Assembly: GCA_004194705.1 (NCBI GenBank)
Contig: SADC01000883.1
Coordinates: 1-64,000, forward strand
Length of the DNA stretch: 64,000 nucleotides
From: Ditylenchus dipsaci
Lineage: Eukaryota; Nematoda; Chromadorea; Rhabditida; Anguinidae
Direction of reading: 5' to 3'
Under the pieces are notes generated by a model. It was not told the origin of the DNA and ran no database searches. It worked only from the letters and a program-made list of their open reading frames with translations. This document shows positions 31,258 to 43,200 of the stretch, one piece after another. The translations under genes were made by a program, and so were the position numbers. Each line of letters opens with the position of its first letter. Within the stretch, counting starts at the first letter, position 1.

Positions 31258-34200
31258 TCTTGATATGGTTAGAATCCGTATCATATTCATTTTTTATTTC
31301 ATGTCTTCTTTTTTTGTAATCTTTTACTGTTTCTTGGCTTCTTCATCTGTCTCAGCTTTATTAAACACAAATATTAAGTGAAGAAAAAAAGTTATCTACT
31401 AGAAAATTAAGATCTGCTATTTTTAGGCTAAAGTAAAAAACAAACCCCTCTCCCCACTTGGGTAAAGAACAGCACCCTCCCACCCGAATTTCGCCTTGGT
31501 CCCCGAAGCTAATTTTTTGGAGAACTTTTTTGTGTATATGTTTCATTTGCATTTTTAATAAAATTTGTGGTCTTTTTTGCAGGTATTCTTTTTACTGAGT
31601 CCTCCCAAAAGTGTATTTTGACCACTTTCTTGAACTTTCGGGCCCTTATTATGATAGAAAGGTTTCCAGGTGGCGGAAAGACAATTTTTTAAAAAATAAT
31701 TTGACTTTTTGCTTTGGTTTTTCGAGGTACACCACCATACATAGAGGTATTCTACCCCGTTTTGGTAACTGGAGCTGGGCAAAAAGAGCCTTTAAATGCA
31801 TTTTTGATCAAGAGGGCCCTCTTCGGGGCGCAAGGCGCTTGGGGTTGAGATGAAAACCCGCGTTTTTTGAAGGAGTCGCTAAAAGAAAGTTTAGCCCTAT
31901 TTTTAAAAAATTCGAACAAAACATATGAAAACACAAAAAAATCAGTATGCGAGACCAAGGCGAAATTCTTTGGTTTTTTTTACCCGAGTGGGGTAAGGGG
32001 GATAGGGTTGGTGATCTTTACTTGCTCCTTTTTTATATTGCAGATATCTTGATGCTTTGGAGCACTCATACTGTACCCAGCACTGGATTGTACTTTATTT
32101 CTCGCAAAACTCTTGAAAACTGTTTATCTATACTTTTCCACTTTAATATTTTTTTGATATGCCTTAGTCTTTCAAGCTAAATCAGCCGCTGGTGATACAG
32201 TGTAACCGATTATTGGGGGTATAGTGTGTCTTAGCCGATGCTACTCAGTGATTTAACTTTAAAGGGCTGTGTACTTCAGGTCCAGAATACTTGGAAAGTT
32301 GTCTCGAGTGGAAATTCGATGCAATCCGATTAATTTTTAGTTCTCTGGTATAAAAAAGTTGATTTGTCACTGATTTTTGGTCTAATTTTAATTAAACTGA
32401 ATGATGGCATTTTACTACTGTAAATATAAATAATCGTAGCTAATTGCTGGTCAAAGATACCGTATTTCCTCTAATAGGAGCACCGGTGCGCTTATTTTTC
32501 AACCTCCTAAAATCGGGAAAATTTGAGGTCGATCTCGATATTTTTGGGTGAACCTTAAAAATCTGAAACCTGGAATCGGTAGAGCTCGTGACACGGCGTG
32601 TCAAACACGTCAAATGACTAAATCGAGCTTGACGTTCTGTTTTAATGAAAATTCTAGATTATCACGACTACGTGAATTATAATGTGCAAGATAAAAATAA
32701 TAAGCATGTTAGCATGCAAACTGTAGGAAGGCCTGTAAGCATACAGACCTTAAAATAGGCCCAGACCAAAAAAATAACACCTACTGTAACGGCAAGCCAA
32801 TATAGCAAGCAAGAAAACAGACTCACAGAACCCCTCTCTAGAAGCTCCAAAGGAAAATGCAAACTTGCATAATCATTAGAGCCTGCTAAATAAAGAGAGA
32901 GGGTGTAAGCCGGAAAACATAAAACACAATCTTAAACAGAATGTACCTACTAAAGATAGTAGGATTGAAAAACAGAGTTTAAAACCCTACTTCCTAAAGG
33001 ATAATTCTATATAACATAATATAAAATTTAAAAAATCCAGATTAAAAAGAAAGTGAGTGCCGGATAAGGGCCATCGTAGACTTAGCAAATCAAGAGTTAA
33101 ACTCACCAGACGAGTTAAGGGGAGTCACCTCATGGGCGAAAAGCGGCAATACTTTTTTTTGTCACAGATTCACTTCTTTTTGTCACAGATTCACTTTTTT
33201 CTGTCACAGATTTGATTTGTCACAGATTCACTTTTTTCTGTCACAGATTCACTTTTTTTTGTCACAGATTCACTTTTTTTTGTCAAGATTTCCTCATTTC
33301 TGTCCCAGATTTAGCTCAAACCACAGGGGGGACCAAGCACTTACAAAATTGGTCAAAAAAATTTTCTCTCATAACAGCCTGAAAGTTTTTCTATAACGTT
33401 TCTATCATGTTTTAAGCATTTTCGCCAAAAATTATTTTTTCCGCAAATTTTTGCCTTGGGGAACCAAGGTCCCATTTCAGGCTCCTGAAAACTTTGGACT
33501 ACCTTGGTCCTCCAAGGCAAATTTTTGCGGAAAAATAATTTTTGGCGAAAATGCTTAAAACATGATAGAAACGTTATAGAAAAACTTTCAGGCTGTTATG
33601 AGAGAAAATTTTTTTGACCAATTTTGTAAGTGCTTGGTCCCCCTTGGTGTTTGAGCTAAATCTGGGACAGAAATGAGGAAATCTGTGACAAAAAAAAGTG
33701 AATCTGTGACAAAAAAAAGTGAATCTGTGACAGAAAAAAGTGAATCTGTGACAAATCAAATCTGTGACAGAAAAAAGTGAATCTGTGACAAAAAGAAGTG
33801 AATCTGTGACAAAAAAAAGTTTTGCCCGCGAAAAGCTGAGTGAACGTACTACGATCGTGCCAGAGAGAATTTTTTTTAGCAGAGAATTATTAAGAAATAA
33901 CTTTTTTAAGTTAGCAACTTGACTCTGCCAAACCGATAAATTCGAACTTTTAATTTTTCAACTTTTTACATTTATAACTGAGCTTGATTTTTTCAATTCG
34001 AAAGAGCAAACTCAGAGCTTTCCTGTGGTATCAAAAAAATCGAACACAGCTTACCTAAGCAAAGTTTTAACCAAAAACAGAAAATGTTAAAAAAACAAAA
34101 AATTTTGAATTCAAAATGTTTTTTTAAAACGAATTTGTCTCTATACGAAGATCTCGATCTGGTCTTTTGACGTGTTTGACGGCTCTAGGTGAATTGAACC

Positions 34201-37200
34201 TCTACAAATTGAACCCGGTAAATTGACCCTCCGGTAAATTGAACCTCCAAATTTGTCTTAAGAGGATTGTTATCAAAACTAATTATATTTTTCGGTGTTG
34301 GTAAATCACTTTAGGAAGAGGAACCATCTCGGTGATAGGTAAGTCCCACGAAAGTATTAGGTCGCCCCATAATACGGGGTTGAACTAAGATGTGATAGTA
34401 ACTAGCTTGCGCCACCACGATCTCATCTAGATGGTGTTACTCAGGTGTTAGTTTACCAGAATACGCAAATATTCAGTTAGTGATATGCAGCTGAAGTTAT
34501 ATATGACCACTTGTAACAAAAAAATTTCACTTTTTCGGGCCTTAAAACCTCTTTTCTGGACTAACTCGAACATCCTGAAGATGGTTTGATAGTGCTAGAA
34601 TGCCGTTTTGTAGGTATTTCTTGAGCTTTGGTAAAACCAGTTTTGCTAAAATCAATTTTTGTCCAATACTCAAAAAATACCGTTTCAGCATGCCCGAATT
34701 AATCCAGAAAACAGGTTTTGGAATCCGAGAAAAATTTTGAAAAAATTCACTCTTAGTCTGCCTCTCACTCTCACTGTATCGGCATTACCAATTTGGTAAT
34801 AAGAATTACCGTATAACCTCTTTTAATCTCGCAGGGGTTATTTTTCAACCCCCGAAAAATTTTGAAAATTTGAATCAAAAATGGCGTTTACTCTGAAATC
34901 CTGGTCAAGAAAATGGGGGGGGGGGTGAGTGGATGATTAATAGAGGTTATACGGTAAAAGCCAAAAAAATCCAGCCAAGACAAATTTTAGAGTTCAATTT
35001 ACCGGAGGGTCAATTTACCGGGTTCAATTTGTAGAGGTTCAATTTACCTCCGCCCGTGTTTGACACGCCGTGGTGAGAGTTAAGAAAAGGCAATAAACAG
35101 CTTTGCAAAATATTAACTCTACCCCGAGATCCAGACCCTCAAAGTTTGCTCTTATTAGAGCGGTGCTCCTATTAGAGGAAATACGGTAGTAATACGTAAT
35201 TTTCTGAACTGACGCCCTTCCGTGCAATTTCGTCAGCTTTAAGTATGGCATCAAAGTCGGAAACGACACACGCCACGCCTAGATACAGCCACTAGACCAA
35301 TATTTCCTGTTCTCATGATCGTTCTCATGAATGGCCTGAATAACCATATTCTTCATCAAATGTCAAAGCGATCAAGCATGAGTGCAAGGATGTGCTTTTT
35401 AGAATATTTCATTCAATGCGTTCCATTTAAGTTCCTAGATTAGAGAATGAAAAATAAATCAGTTCCCTAAAAGGTTTTTTTGCCGTTATCCCGACCACCT
35501 TGATTTTGCATTTTTTGTGCTCAATACTTTCATTCCAACTTAGTAGCGGAAGCCCATAGATGGAGCCGGGCCCACACCTATGGGCTTCCGCTCAGCCGCT
35601 TTTGGAAGTCTACTCATAAGCCCACCTCCCACCCTACCTTCCACCACCTAGGGTATGGGTAGATTCGGCCCTATTCCTCAATGGGGTGTTTTTTTCGCCT
35701 TGGTCCCCCTGTTTGTTTTTTTGTGATTTTTTAGGCTTTACAATAAGGCAATGGTTGGCGAGCGTATATTAGAACGGACTCAAACGTATTTTAGACTCAT
35801 GATTAAGTTCGTCCTAACATACGCTTGCCTAGTTTGCCTGAGCCTAAGGCTGAAAACTCACAAAAAACAACATCAGGGAGGACCAAGGCAAAACCCTCGC
35901 CCCCCCCCCTCCCCCCATTGAGGGATAGGGCCGTAGATTCTATGAGTAGATTCCAAAAGCGGCTGAGTGGAAGCCCATAGGTGTGGGCTTATGGTGGGGG
36001 GGGGTTTTAGATTCCCTACAAGACCGTGGTTTGGTGTGTGATAGGTAGTGTGGGAGGTAGGGTGGGAGGTGGGCTTATGGGTAGAATCCAAGGCAGCATA
36101 GCGGAAGCCCATAGATGTGGGCCGACTCCGGCTTTGGGCGGGCTCTGCTATTAAGTTGGGAAATAAAAGTATTGAGCGCAAAAATGCAAAATCAAGGGAA
36201 AAGAACCATCAGATTACATCGACTGTCCGTTTAAGAAAAAATTTCAGATATTCCGGACCTAAATACACAAGCCTGGGGTGGGGCGGTAGTATTCCTACTA
36301 GTGTCCTTTTTCTAATCAACCGATAAAATACCAATTTTTTAAATGAAAAACTGGCTGTTTTTGCCCTGATGCTGCCACAGTAAGCGTACGCCAGTGGCCG
36401 CGTACGGCTTTGTACAGGCCTGGGAAAAAGTGCGATCCCACGATATCCTTGCAAGTCGGCGCTCTAACCATTTGAGCTATCGGGTCGCCCAGGCCTGTTT
36501 CTTATTTCTCTGCTATCTGCCTCCCTTACACAACCCATGGTTGACATTACAATCTATTTACTCTTAGGGTAGTCATGTAATGTGAATTTCTAACACAAAA
36601 AATGCATTTTAATTATTTTTGGGCAATGAGTAACAAAAAAATTTTGAAAAAAAATCAGCTTGGGGACAAAGGCAAATATTAAACTTTTTGCAAAAAAAAC
36701 AACAGGGGAGACCAAAGCATATTTTTTTCGAGGGCCACACCAACACATATAGAGCCACTTTTTGCATACTGGTCCCCTCTCTTAGGTGATTTCACAGGAG
36801 CCTCAAAAATCCTTACCACCTGTGACGTAAACAACGTAATCTAAGTTTTCAAGGTTAAAAGAAAAAAATGCTTGTCAACTTCTCAAAACATATAAATCTA
36901 CTTTATTAAAAATTTTATAAAACTAGCTAATGCAGCATTTGCTAAAAACAATCTCTAAACTACTAAAATGCTTAGCCGCAAAAAAAATTACTCACGATAT
37001 TTTTCAAAATCTGTTTCAAGTAATTTAGTCTCTAGCTCGACATTATCATTTATCTCTTGCTCTATTTCTAGATTCATTTGTCCTGAATTGAGAGTGAAAT
37101 TATCAAATTAATTTCTAGTTTACCAAGTAATTTTATTTAATGGTTTAATTCCAATTTTAACGATGGAAGAATAAGGCTATTTTAATTCTGACCGTCTATT

Positions 37201-40200
37201 AGATTGAAGAAAAGTTTCTTTGCGACTTACAAGAAGACTTTTTCGAATATTAATGTGACCTTTTTTAATAAATTTCGCTGCCTATTTAACTTATTTTTTT
37301 CCCACACGTAGGCAATATTACATAATTTTTTGCTGTCAAATATAGAGGTGAAATAGTATGGTTCATTAAAAAACGCAGTCAAAAATGATGTATGATTTCA
37401 GTCAGCCAAATCATTTTTTCTAGTCACATGACGGAAAGTTTACTCTTGTTTAAAAGCCCTAACTTTGCCATTGAAGACGTATTTTTCGGTTAAAAAAATG
37501 CTTATTTTTTGGCTTTGAAAAAATAATATAAAAAATGTAGCATTTTGACAAATTTACAAGTGTTCTCATCGTTTTAACTGGTCGAAAATATGATTGAAAT
37601 TTGAGTGTTACAACAAAATCTCAGCATTTTTCTGTAGCGTAGTTCAAGAGCTACAAAACCCATTTTACAGAATGTTTTTTTTTAAATCTTAATGTTGAGA
37701 TATGCTTTTTTAACAAACAAAAAATGAACAAAGTCCAAGTTTTCTTAACTTGTTTTGTCATTTTTAAGGATATTGCTTTTTTCTTTAGGCCATATCTCAA
37801 CACTCATATGTTAGAAAGTAATTCTGAAAATTAAATTTCGTAGCTCTTTATTCGCGCTACAAAATATTGTTGAGAGGCTGTACGAAGTTTCGTAACAGGA
37901 CAATTTCGTAACAGCGAATTTTCGTAACAGCCAACTTTCGTAACAAATTGTTTTCGTAACAAATATTTTCGTTACAAACATTTTCGTAACAGCGAAATTT
38001 CGTAACAAACTCTTTCGTAACAGCGAATTTTCATAACAAACTTTTTCATAACAGCTTATTCCAGGAAGTGGCAACGGTGGAATAGGACTCGGCAAGGTGG
38101 AGCCAAGCGTCATTACAAGGTATTTGACTTCTCATTTTTCTTCACCACTGATCCCGATGTTTATTTTCTAGATTCTGCGTGACAACATTCGGGGGTCACG
38201 AAGCCTGCTATCCGTCGTCTGGCACGTCCAGATGGAGTCAAGCACATCTCTGGCCTTATCTACGAAGAAACTCGCAGCGTGCTGTAGACCCTCGAGCACG
38301 TGATTTGCGATTCCGTGTCCTACACCGAGCACGCCAAACGCAAGACAGTATGTTTATTTGCCTTACTTATTAACCTCTTTCAAATACATATGAGATACTC
38401 TGAACTTTTGCGGTCCCACTCGTCAGAACCCTGAGGGTCCTAGGCATTTCTTGACCTGAAAGTTTTTTTTCAGTTTTCACATATTTTAACGCTATTTTGT
38501 CCGCCACAATTGCCAGGACCTTTAGAGTTTTGGCAATATTTAAAGCTTCTGTTGCTAATTACAACGGTTACTTCCGCATATTACTCACTCAAAGTTTCTC
38601 ATCTCATTGGTTTATCGTCTCTACTTTAGGTCACCGCCATGGATGTGGTCTATGCTCATTACGGCTTTTGTGGGTGAATCGCTGCTGCAATCCAGAAATT
38701 CTCCTCACTCTCTATTGTTTACATTATGGACCTTTCGTTATTGTTACTCCAAAAGCACTCTCTAGTGCTCTCTTGTTTTCAAATAAAGAATTCCGTTTGA
38801 GTAAGTATGGTAAATAGTGTTGTGAAAAGTCGAATTTGCATCAGTTTATCTGATGAGGAGGGTTATTTGTTGGACGTGTTTTGACGGAATCTTCTCTTAG
38901 TTATCTTCAGCTTGGTTTTCTGTAAGTTTTCGTACTTGACAACTAAGACCACGACATTATGATTTTTCGGTTATCGTATGGTTGGTGTATGACTGAAATA
39001 AATTTCTATTGATATTTTCCGACCAAGTGGGTCTCCTCTTGTTTGCTTGGGGTGTTCAAGCCAAAAGAATTTCACAGTGATCAAACCCCCCAAAATTTCA
39101 GGTATGTTATGTTACTCATAGAGTTTTTTTAACATATCCAAGATTCAGAAAGCTTTGAGAGCAAAAGAAGTTTTCACGTACTGGACAACCACATAAGCGA
39201 AGACAATATCTAAAAGATTTTAGACATTGAAGGCGAGATCAGAACTATTAAAGGCGCATTTTTTACTAATTCGAAAAACATGTTTAAATGACTTCTAAGT
39301 GATTTTTATATGCTTAAAACGATAAGAAAGTTATTTTCTAACACTTTTTCACATAAAAATTGATTTTTTCAAGAAAAATTTTTTGACCGAATTTGACTTT
39401 TTGCCTTGGTCCCCCAAGGCAATCCAACCTGAAAGGGTACCTGGATACCCCAAAAAGATGGAATTTGACATAGTTTTGTTAACTGAGACCTACCGCGTAA
39501 AGAAACTCTGGTATGCATACATGTTATATGCATCCAGAGTCACTTTCGAGTGATTTGTGTCTAAGGTATGTGGGTGTGCACATCTCAACTCCAAGCCCCT
39601 CCATGCATCCAGAGTCACTTTCGAGTGATTTGTGTCTCAGGTATGTGTGTGTGCGCATCTCAACTCCAAGCCCCCTCCATGCATCCAGAGTCACTACCGA
39701 GTGATTTGTGTCTCAGGTATGTGTGTGTGCGCATCTCAACCCCAAGCAACCAGGGGGGGGCGCAGGGGGCTTGGTTGGTTAGAGATGCGCGCACTCACTT
39801 ACCTTAGACATAATTCCGAGCAAGACTCTTGATCATACATGCATAAAAGACTCTTTTTGCCCAGCACCAGTGACCAAAACGGGTAGAATACCTTAGTACA
39901 AGGTGATTCACCTTGGTCCCCCAAGGCAAAAAGTTAAATTTTAGTCAATTTTTTTTTTCAAAAATCAATTTTTTATGTGAAAAAGTGTTAGAAAATAACT
40001 TTCTTATCGTTTTAAGCATATAAAAATCACTTAGAAGTCATTTAAACATGATTTTCGAATTAGTAAAAAATGCGCCCCTCAGCTAAACAAGTTCCAGATA
40101 AAGACCACTGAGAACATATAGGGATGATTGAGGGTGGATTACAAAAATGAACTAAGAATAAGGAGAGACGGCATAGTTAGTGAAAATTTGAAAACTGAAC

Positions 40201-43200
40201 TAAGTATACGAGAAGTTTCTTACGAAAAATTACTGTTACGAAAGAGTTTGTTACGAAAATGCGCTGTTACGAAAATGTTTGTAACGAAAATGTTTGTTAC
40301 GAAAATGTTTGTTACGAAAACAATTTGTTACGAAAGTTGGCTGTTACGAAAATTCGCTGTTACGAAATTGTCCTGTTACGAAACTTCGTACAGCCTGTTG
40401 AGATATTTCATTTTTAAAAGTCAAAACTTTAATCAAAATACTTGTAGACTTGTGAAAATAAATCTGTTTTTTTTTCAATTAATTTTCACTACTAAAGATG
40501 AGCAATTGTTAAAACTAATAAGTACGTTTTGAGTAAAATATTCAGGCCAAACATGCATTTCAGACAATCATGAATTTTCTTTTTTTCGATCTAAAAGATC
40601 TCTTAAAAATCCAAGAAAAATACAAAAAAACGACTGAAATATCTCTACGATATTTCCCACATATACAGGGTGTCCCAAAACAACCTGCAATTTTTGAAAA
40701 ATTTTGATTATGATATTTTCTATTGCTGTTATTATTTAACAGCGCTATGACCACCGAAGTAAAGAAAAATAAATGTGTTTGTTCTTAGGGTAACTCCCAG
40801 GTAGCTTGTCAGGGATTTTTCTGGGAAAATTGTAGGGGCAAGGAGCTACCTACATAAATTTTTTAAAACTTTGCAGGTTTTTTTGGATCACCTTGTACTG
40901 CTTCAAAATTTGAAATCGTCTTCTTGGCATTGCATTTTTGACTTTATTTTCTTAGTGGTTAGGAAACTTTCGGCTCAAAAGGTAGCTGAGAAAATGAGCT
41001 AAGTTTTGGGTGGTAATTAGTCTAGGTAGCAGAAGCAAATAATAGGCCAAAAAAAGTCCAACCCAATAAAAAAACCAATTTTAAAGCTTAAAAATTAATT
41101 TTTAAAAACTGACGAAATCTGGAAATTTCAATTATCACAACCAGTTTTCAATAATTTTTCATAATGAAACCATCTATTGTACCCCCAAATATGACCATTT
41201 CAGCACAAAAAAATTAGATGTTTTGGCCAAAAATAAATTCGGGCAAGAATGGGTTAAAAATATCCAGATGCTGTTCCAAATTCACTAAAGTGAATTTCTG
41301 AAAAAGCTGTCTTGGCACTTCTTTAGTTCTCCCCCGCCCTTCCCATATTCGAATTTTCTGAAAAGTAACCCAAATCACCTCCCAAACTATTTCTTCCTGC
41401 TTATCACGCTACAAAAAGCACTTGTAAACACTGTCTGAATAAAAAAAAGTTTCCTCCCACGCCTCATGTACAAATGGGATTATTAGGGTATTTTTCACTA
41501 AATTTCATCCCCTTGCAAGTCAAATAAAAATAAATATCACAGATTTTAGGGCTTCACACAGCTTCTACAATTAGATAATTCAAACAGCGCCTATTTGAAT
41601 AATCAGATATTTCAAAAAATTATATTACGCCAATTAAGAGGGTTCGCCAATCGCTGATTTTGTTTATTATACGTTTTGGCAATTGTATGATTCATTTTTA
41701 GTCTACTTAGCTAATTTATGTTTTAGCATAGTACCTATTTCGACAATATTTCAAGCAGTTGATCAAGTTACTTTAGCAGTTGATCAAACTTCCTAACCCT
41801 AGATAAATTTGGCCGTGCGTCTACCTTGTTGTTTTTACACAGAAAGTGAATTTAACCCTTAAACTGCAGCAAGGTTTTATGTTTTTTCAGGTTTAAAAAC
41901 CTGTTTTCTGAACTAATTCGAGCATTCAAAAGATGGTTTGACAGTAGTAAATGCCGTTTACAGAGTATTTTTCGGTTTTCGTAAGATCGCTCTGATGACA
42001 GAAGGTGTACGGTAAATTCGTCCAGACAATCTTGAAAAAAATAAACCATGCTATTCTGCCCAAAATTGTGTGCTGAAAACGGTTTGTTAAGACCAAAATC
42101 CTGTTCTCACCATCCAAAATCTCAATACCCTGGCCAGGTACTCACTCCGATGTAGTCAACCCTAAATTTGAGGGAATTTTTTCGAATGGGCGAACAAATA
42201 GTTTTATGTTGCCTAAAGCAGTCTTCTGAGTACGTTGGAAAAAATAAAATGTTGGGGTTTTTCCCCAACATTTTCAGGCTGTACCCAAGTTGTCCAGCTG
42301 GACGTCCACCTGGAGGATGGGGAACTACCTCAGTTTTTTTAGGTGTTAATATATCAAAACTAGTTTTCGCTCTTTAGAAATCGTTCTAAGCACCTACTTT
42401 TAATAAAGATAGCATAATTTGTTTGCCTATTCCAAATAATTCTCTAAAACTTAAGGTCGACCACCTTGGAGTAGGGAAACAGGGTGAGATTCTGGTTAGT
42501 ATCGAGAATCTGATTAGTTAAAACAGCATTTTGGGAAATGGTTTATGAACAATTTTTTAAAAAACCATTGCCTAAAGGATCATTGCCGAAAGGGACCGTT
42601 GTTAAAAGACCATTGCCGGAGATGGCAATGGTCCTTTATTGTGTGAAAAAAGCTTGGGGGACCGAGGCAAAATTTTTTGAAGGGCCCGCAAACATATATA
42701 GATTCGGATTAATTCGGACAACAAAACAGAAAGTAAGCGAAGCTATTTCACCATGAAAAAAACACAACAAAGAGTGCAAAAAATAGTTGCTTTTTTTCAC
42801 CAATAGTTTTTAAAAATAGTTGACGATGCCTTGTTCCCACAAGGTATCGTCAGAACTTGACGAGTTTTTGCGTTGGCGAGTATTTTGCGTTAGCGAGTTA
42901 TAGCGTTGGCGACTCGGTTGCTGCTCCCAAAAAGAGCAGAGACATGATGGGTTAGAGATGCGCGTACTCACTTACCTGCGACATAATTCTGAGAAAGATT
43001 CTTCTTTTTAGCCCAGCTCTAGCAAAGAAAATTTGATAAATCTCCCGAAATTGACCCTAAAATGTCTTAAACTGATCATGTAGACCTGTGGGGTGGGAGG
43101 CAATATTTTTTGACAAAATTCAAAATTTTTCAAAATATTTTGTTTATCGCGTGAGAAGAAAAGTTTTTGTGATCACTTTTCACAAAATCTGAGTATGGGG

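Larger units (their letters stand above)
32592..35072. mobile_element. CACGG-ended element inside the TA MITE, 4-base TSD
   Basis: CACGGCGTGTCAAACACG and the complementary CGTGTTTGACACGCCGTG mark the ends. GTGA is duplicated (32588-32591 and 35073-35076); removing one copy plus the element restores the MITE sequence AGCTCGTGAGAG. A 4-base duplication and CAC..GTG ends fit CMC/Chapaev-type transposons, from memory of that group. Its interior (32610-33135 and 33840-34170) has no recognisable transposase. Confidence 0.82.
32460..35186. mobile_element. TA-type MITE (CCGTATTTCCTCTAATA ends) split by a 2.5-kb insertion
   Basis: CCGTATTTCCTCTAATAGGA on the left and TATTAGAGGAAATACGG on the right are flanked by TA. 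The left half (32460-32591) and right half (35073-35186) match the uninterrupted copies at 59821-60038 and 62332-62573 (TCGGTAGAGCTCG, then CAGCTTTGCAAAAT). Everything between is a later insertion. Confidence 0.88.
37877..40395. mobile_element. Foldback-like element carrying a histone H4 pseudogene, 8-base TSD
   Basis: GGCTGTACGAAGTTTCGTAA and TTACGAAACTTCGTACAGCC form perfect ends. TGTTGAGA is duplicated (37869-37876 and 40396-40403), and removing the element restores ATTGTTGAGATATTTCA, a word of the repeat it landed in. Each arm has about ten copies of a 14-17 base word (TTCGTAACA plus spacer), inverted between arms. Inside are an H4 pseudogene (38069-38677), gene-free DNA and another inverted-repeat element (39253-40076). 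Confidence 0.92.

Noticed and set aside
35873..36181. Pro/His/Thr-rich 102-codon frame
   Set aside because: Produced by C-rich inverted repeat units (GCGGAAGCCCATAG) with no conserved motif.
36423..36490. Functional tRNA-Cys
   Set aside because: The anticodon stem does not pair, and the T-arm and acceptor stem are wrong, despite a good A box.
38497..38817. 106-codon frame downstream of the H4 copy
   Set aside because: It starts in the second H4 intron and overlaps exon 3 in another frame; no independent coding evidence.
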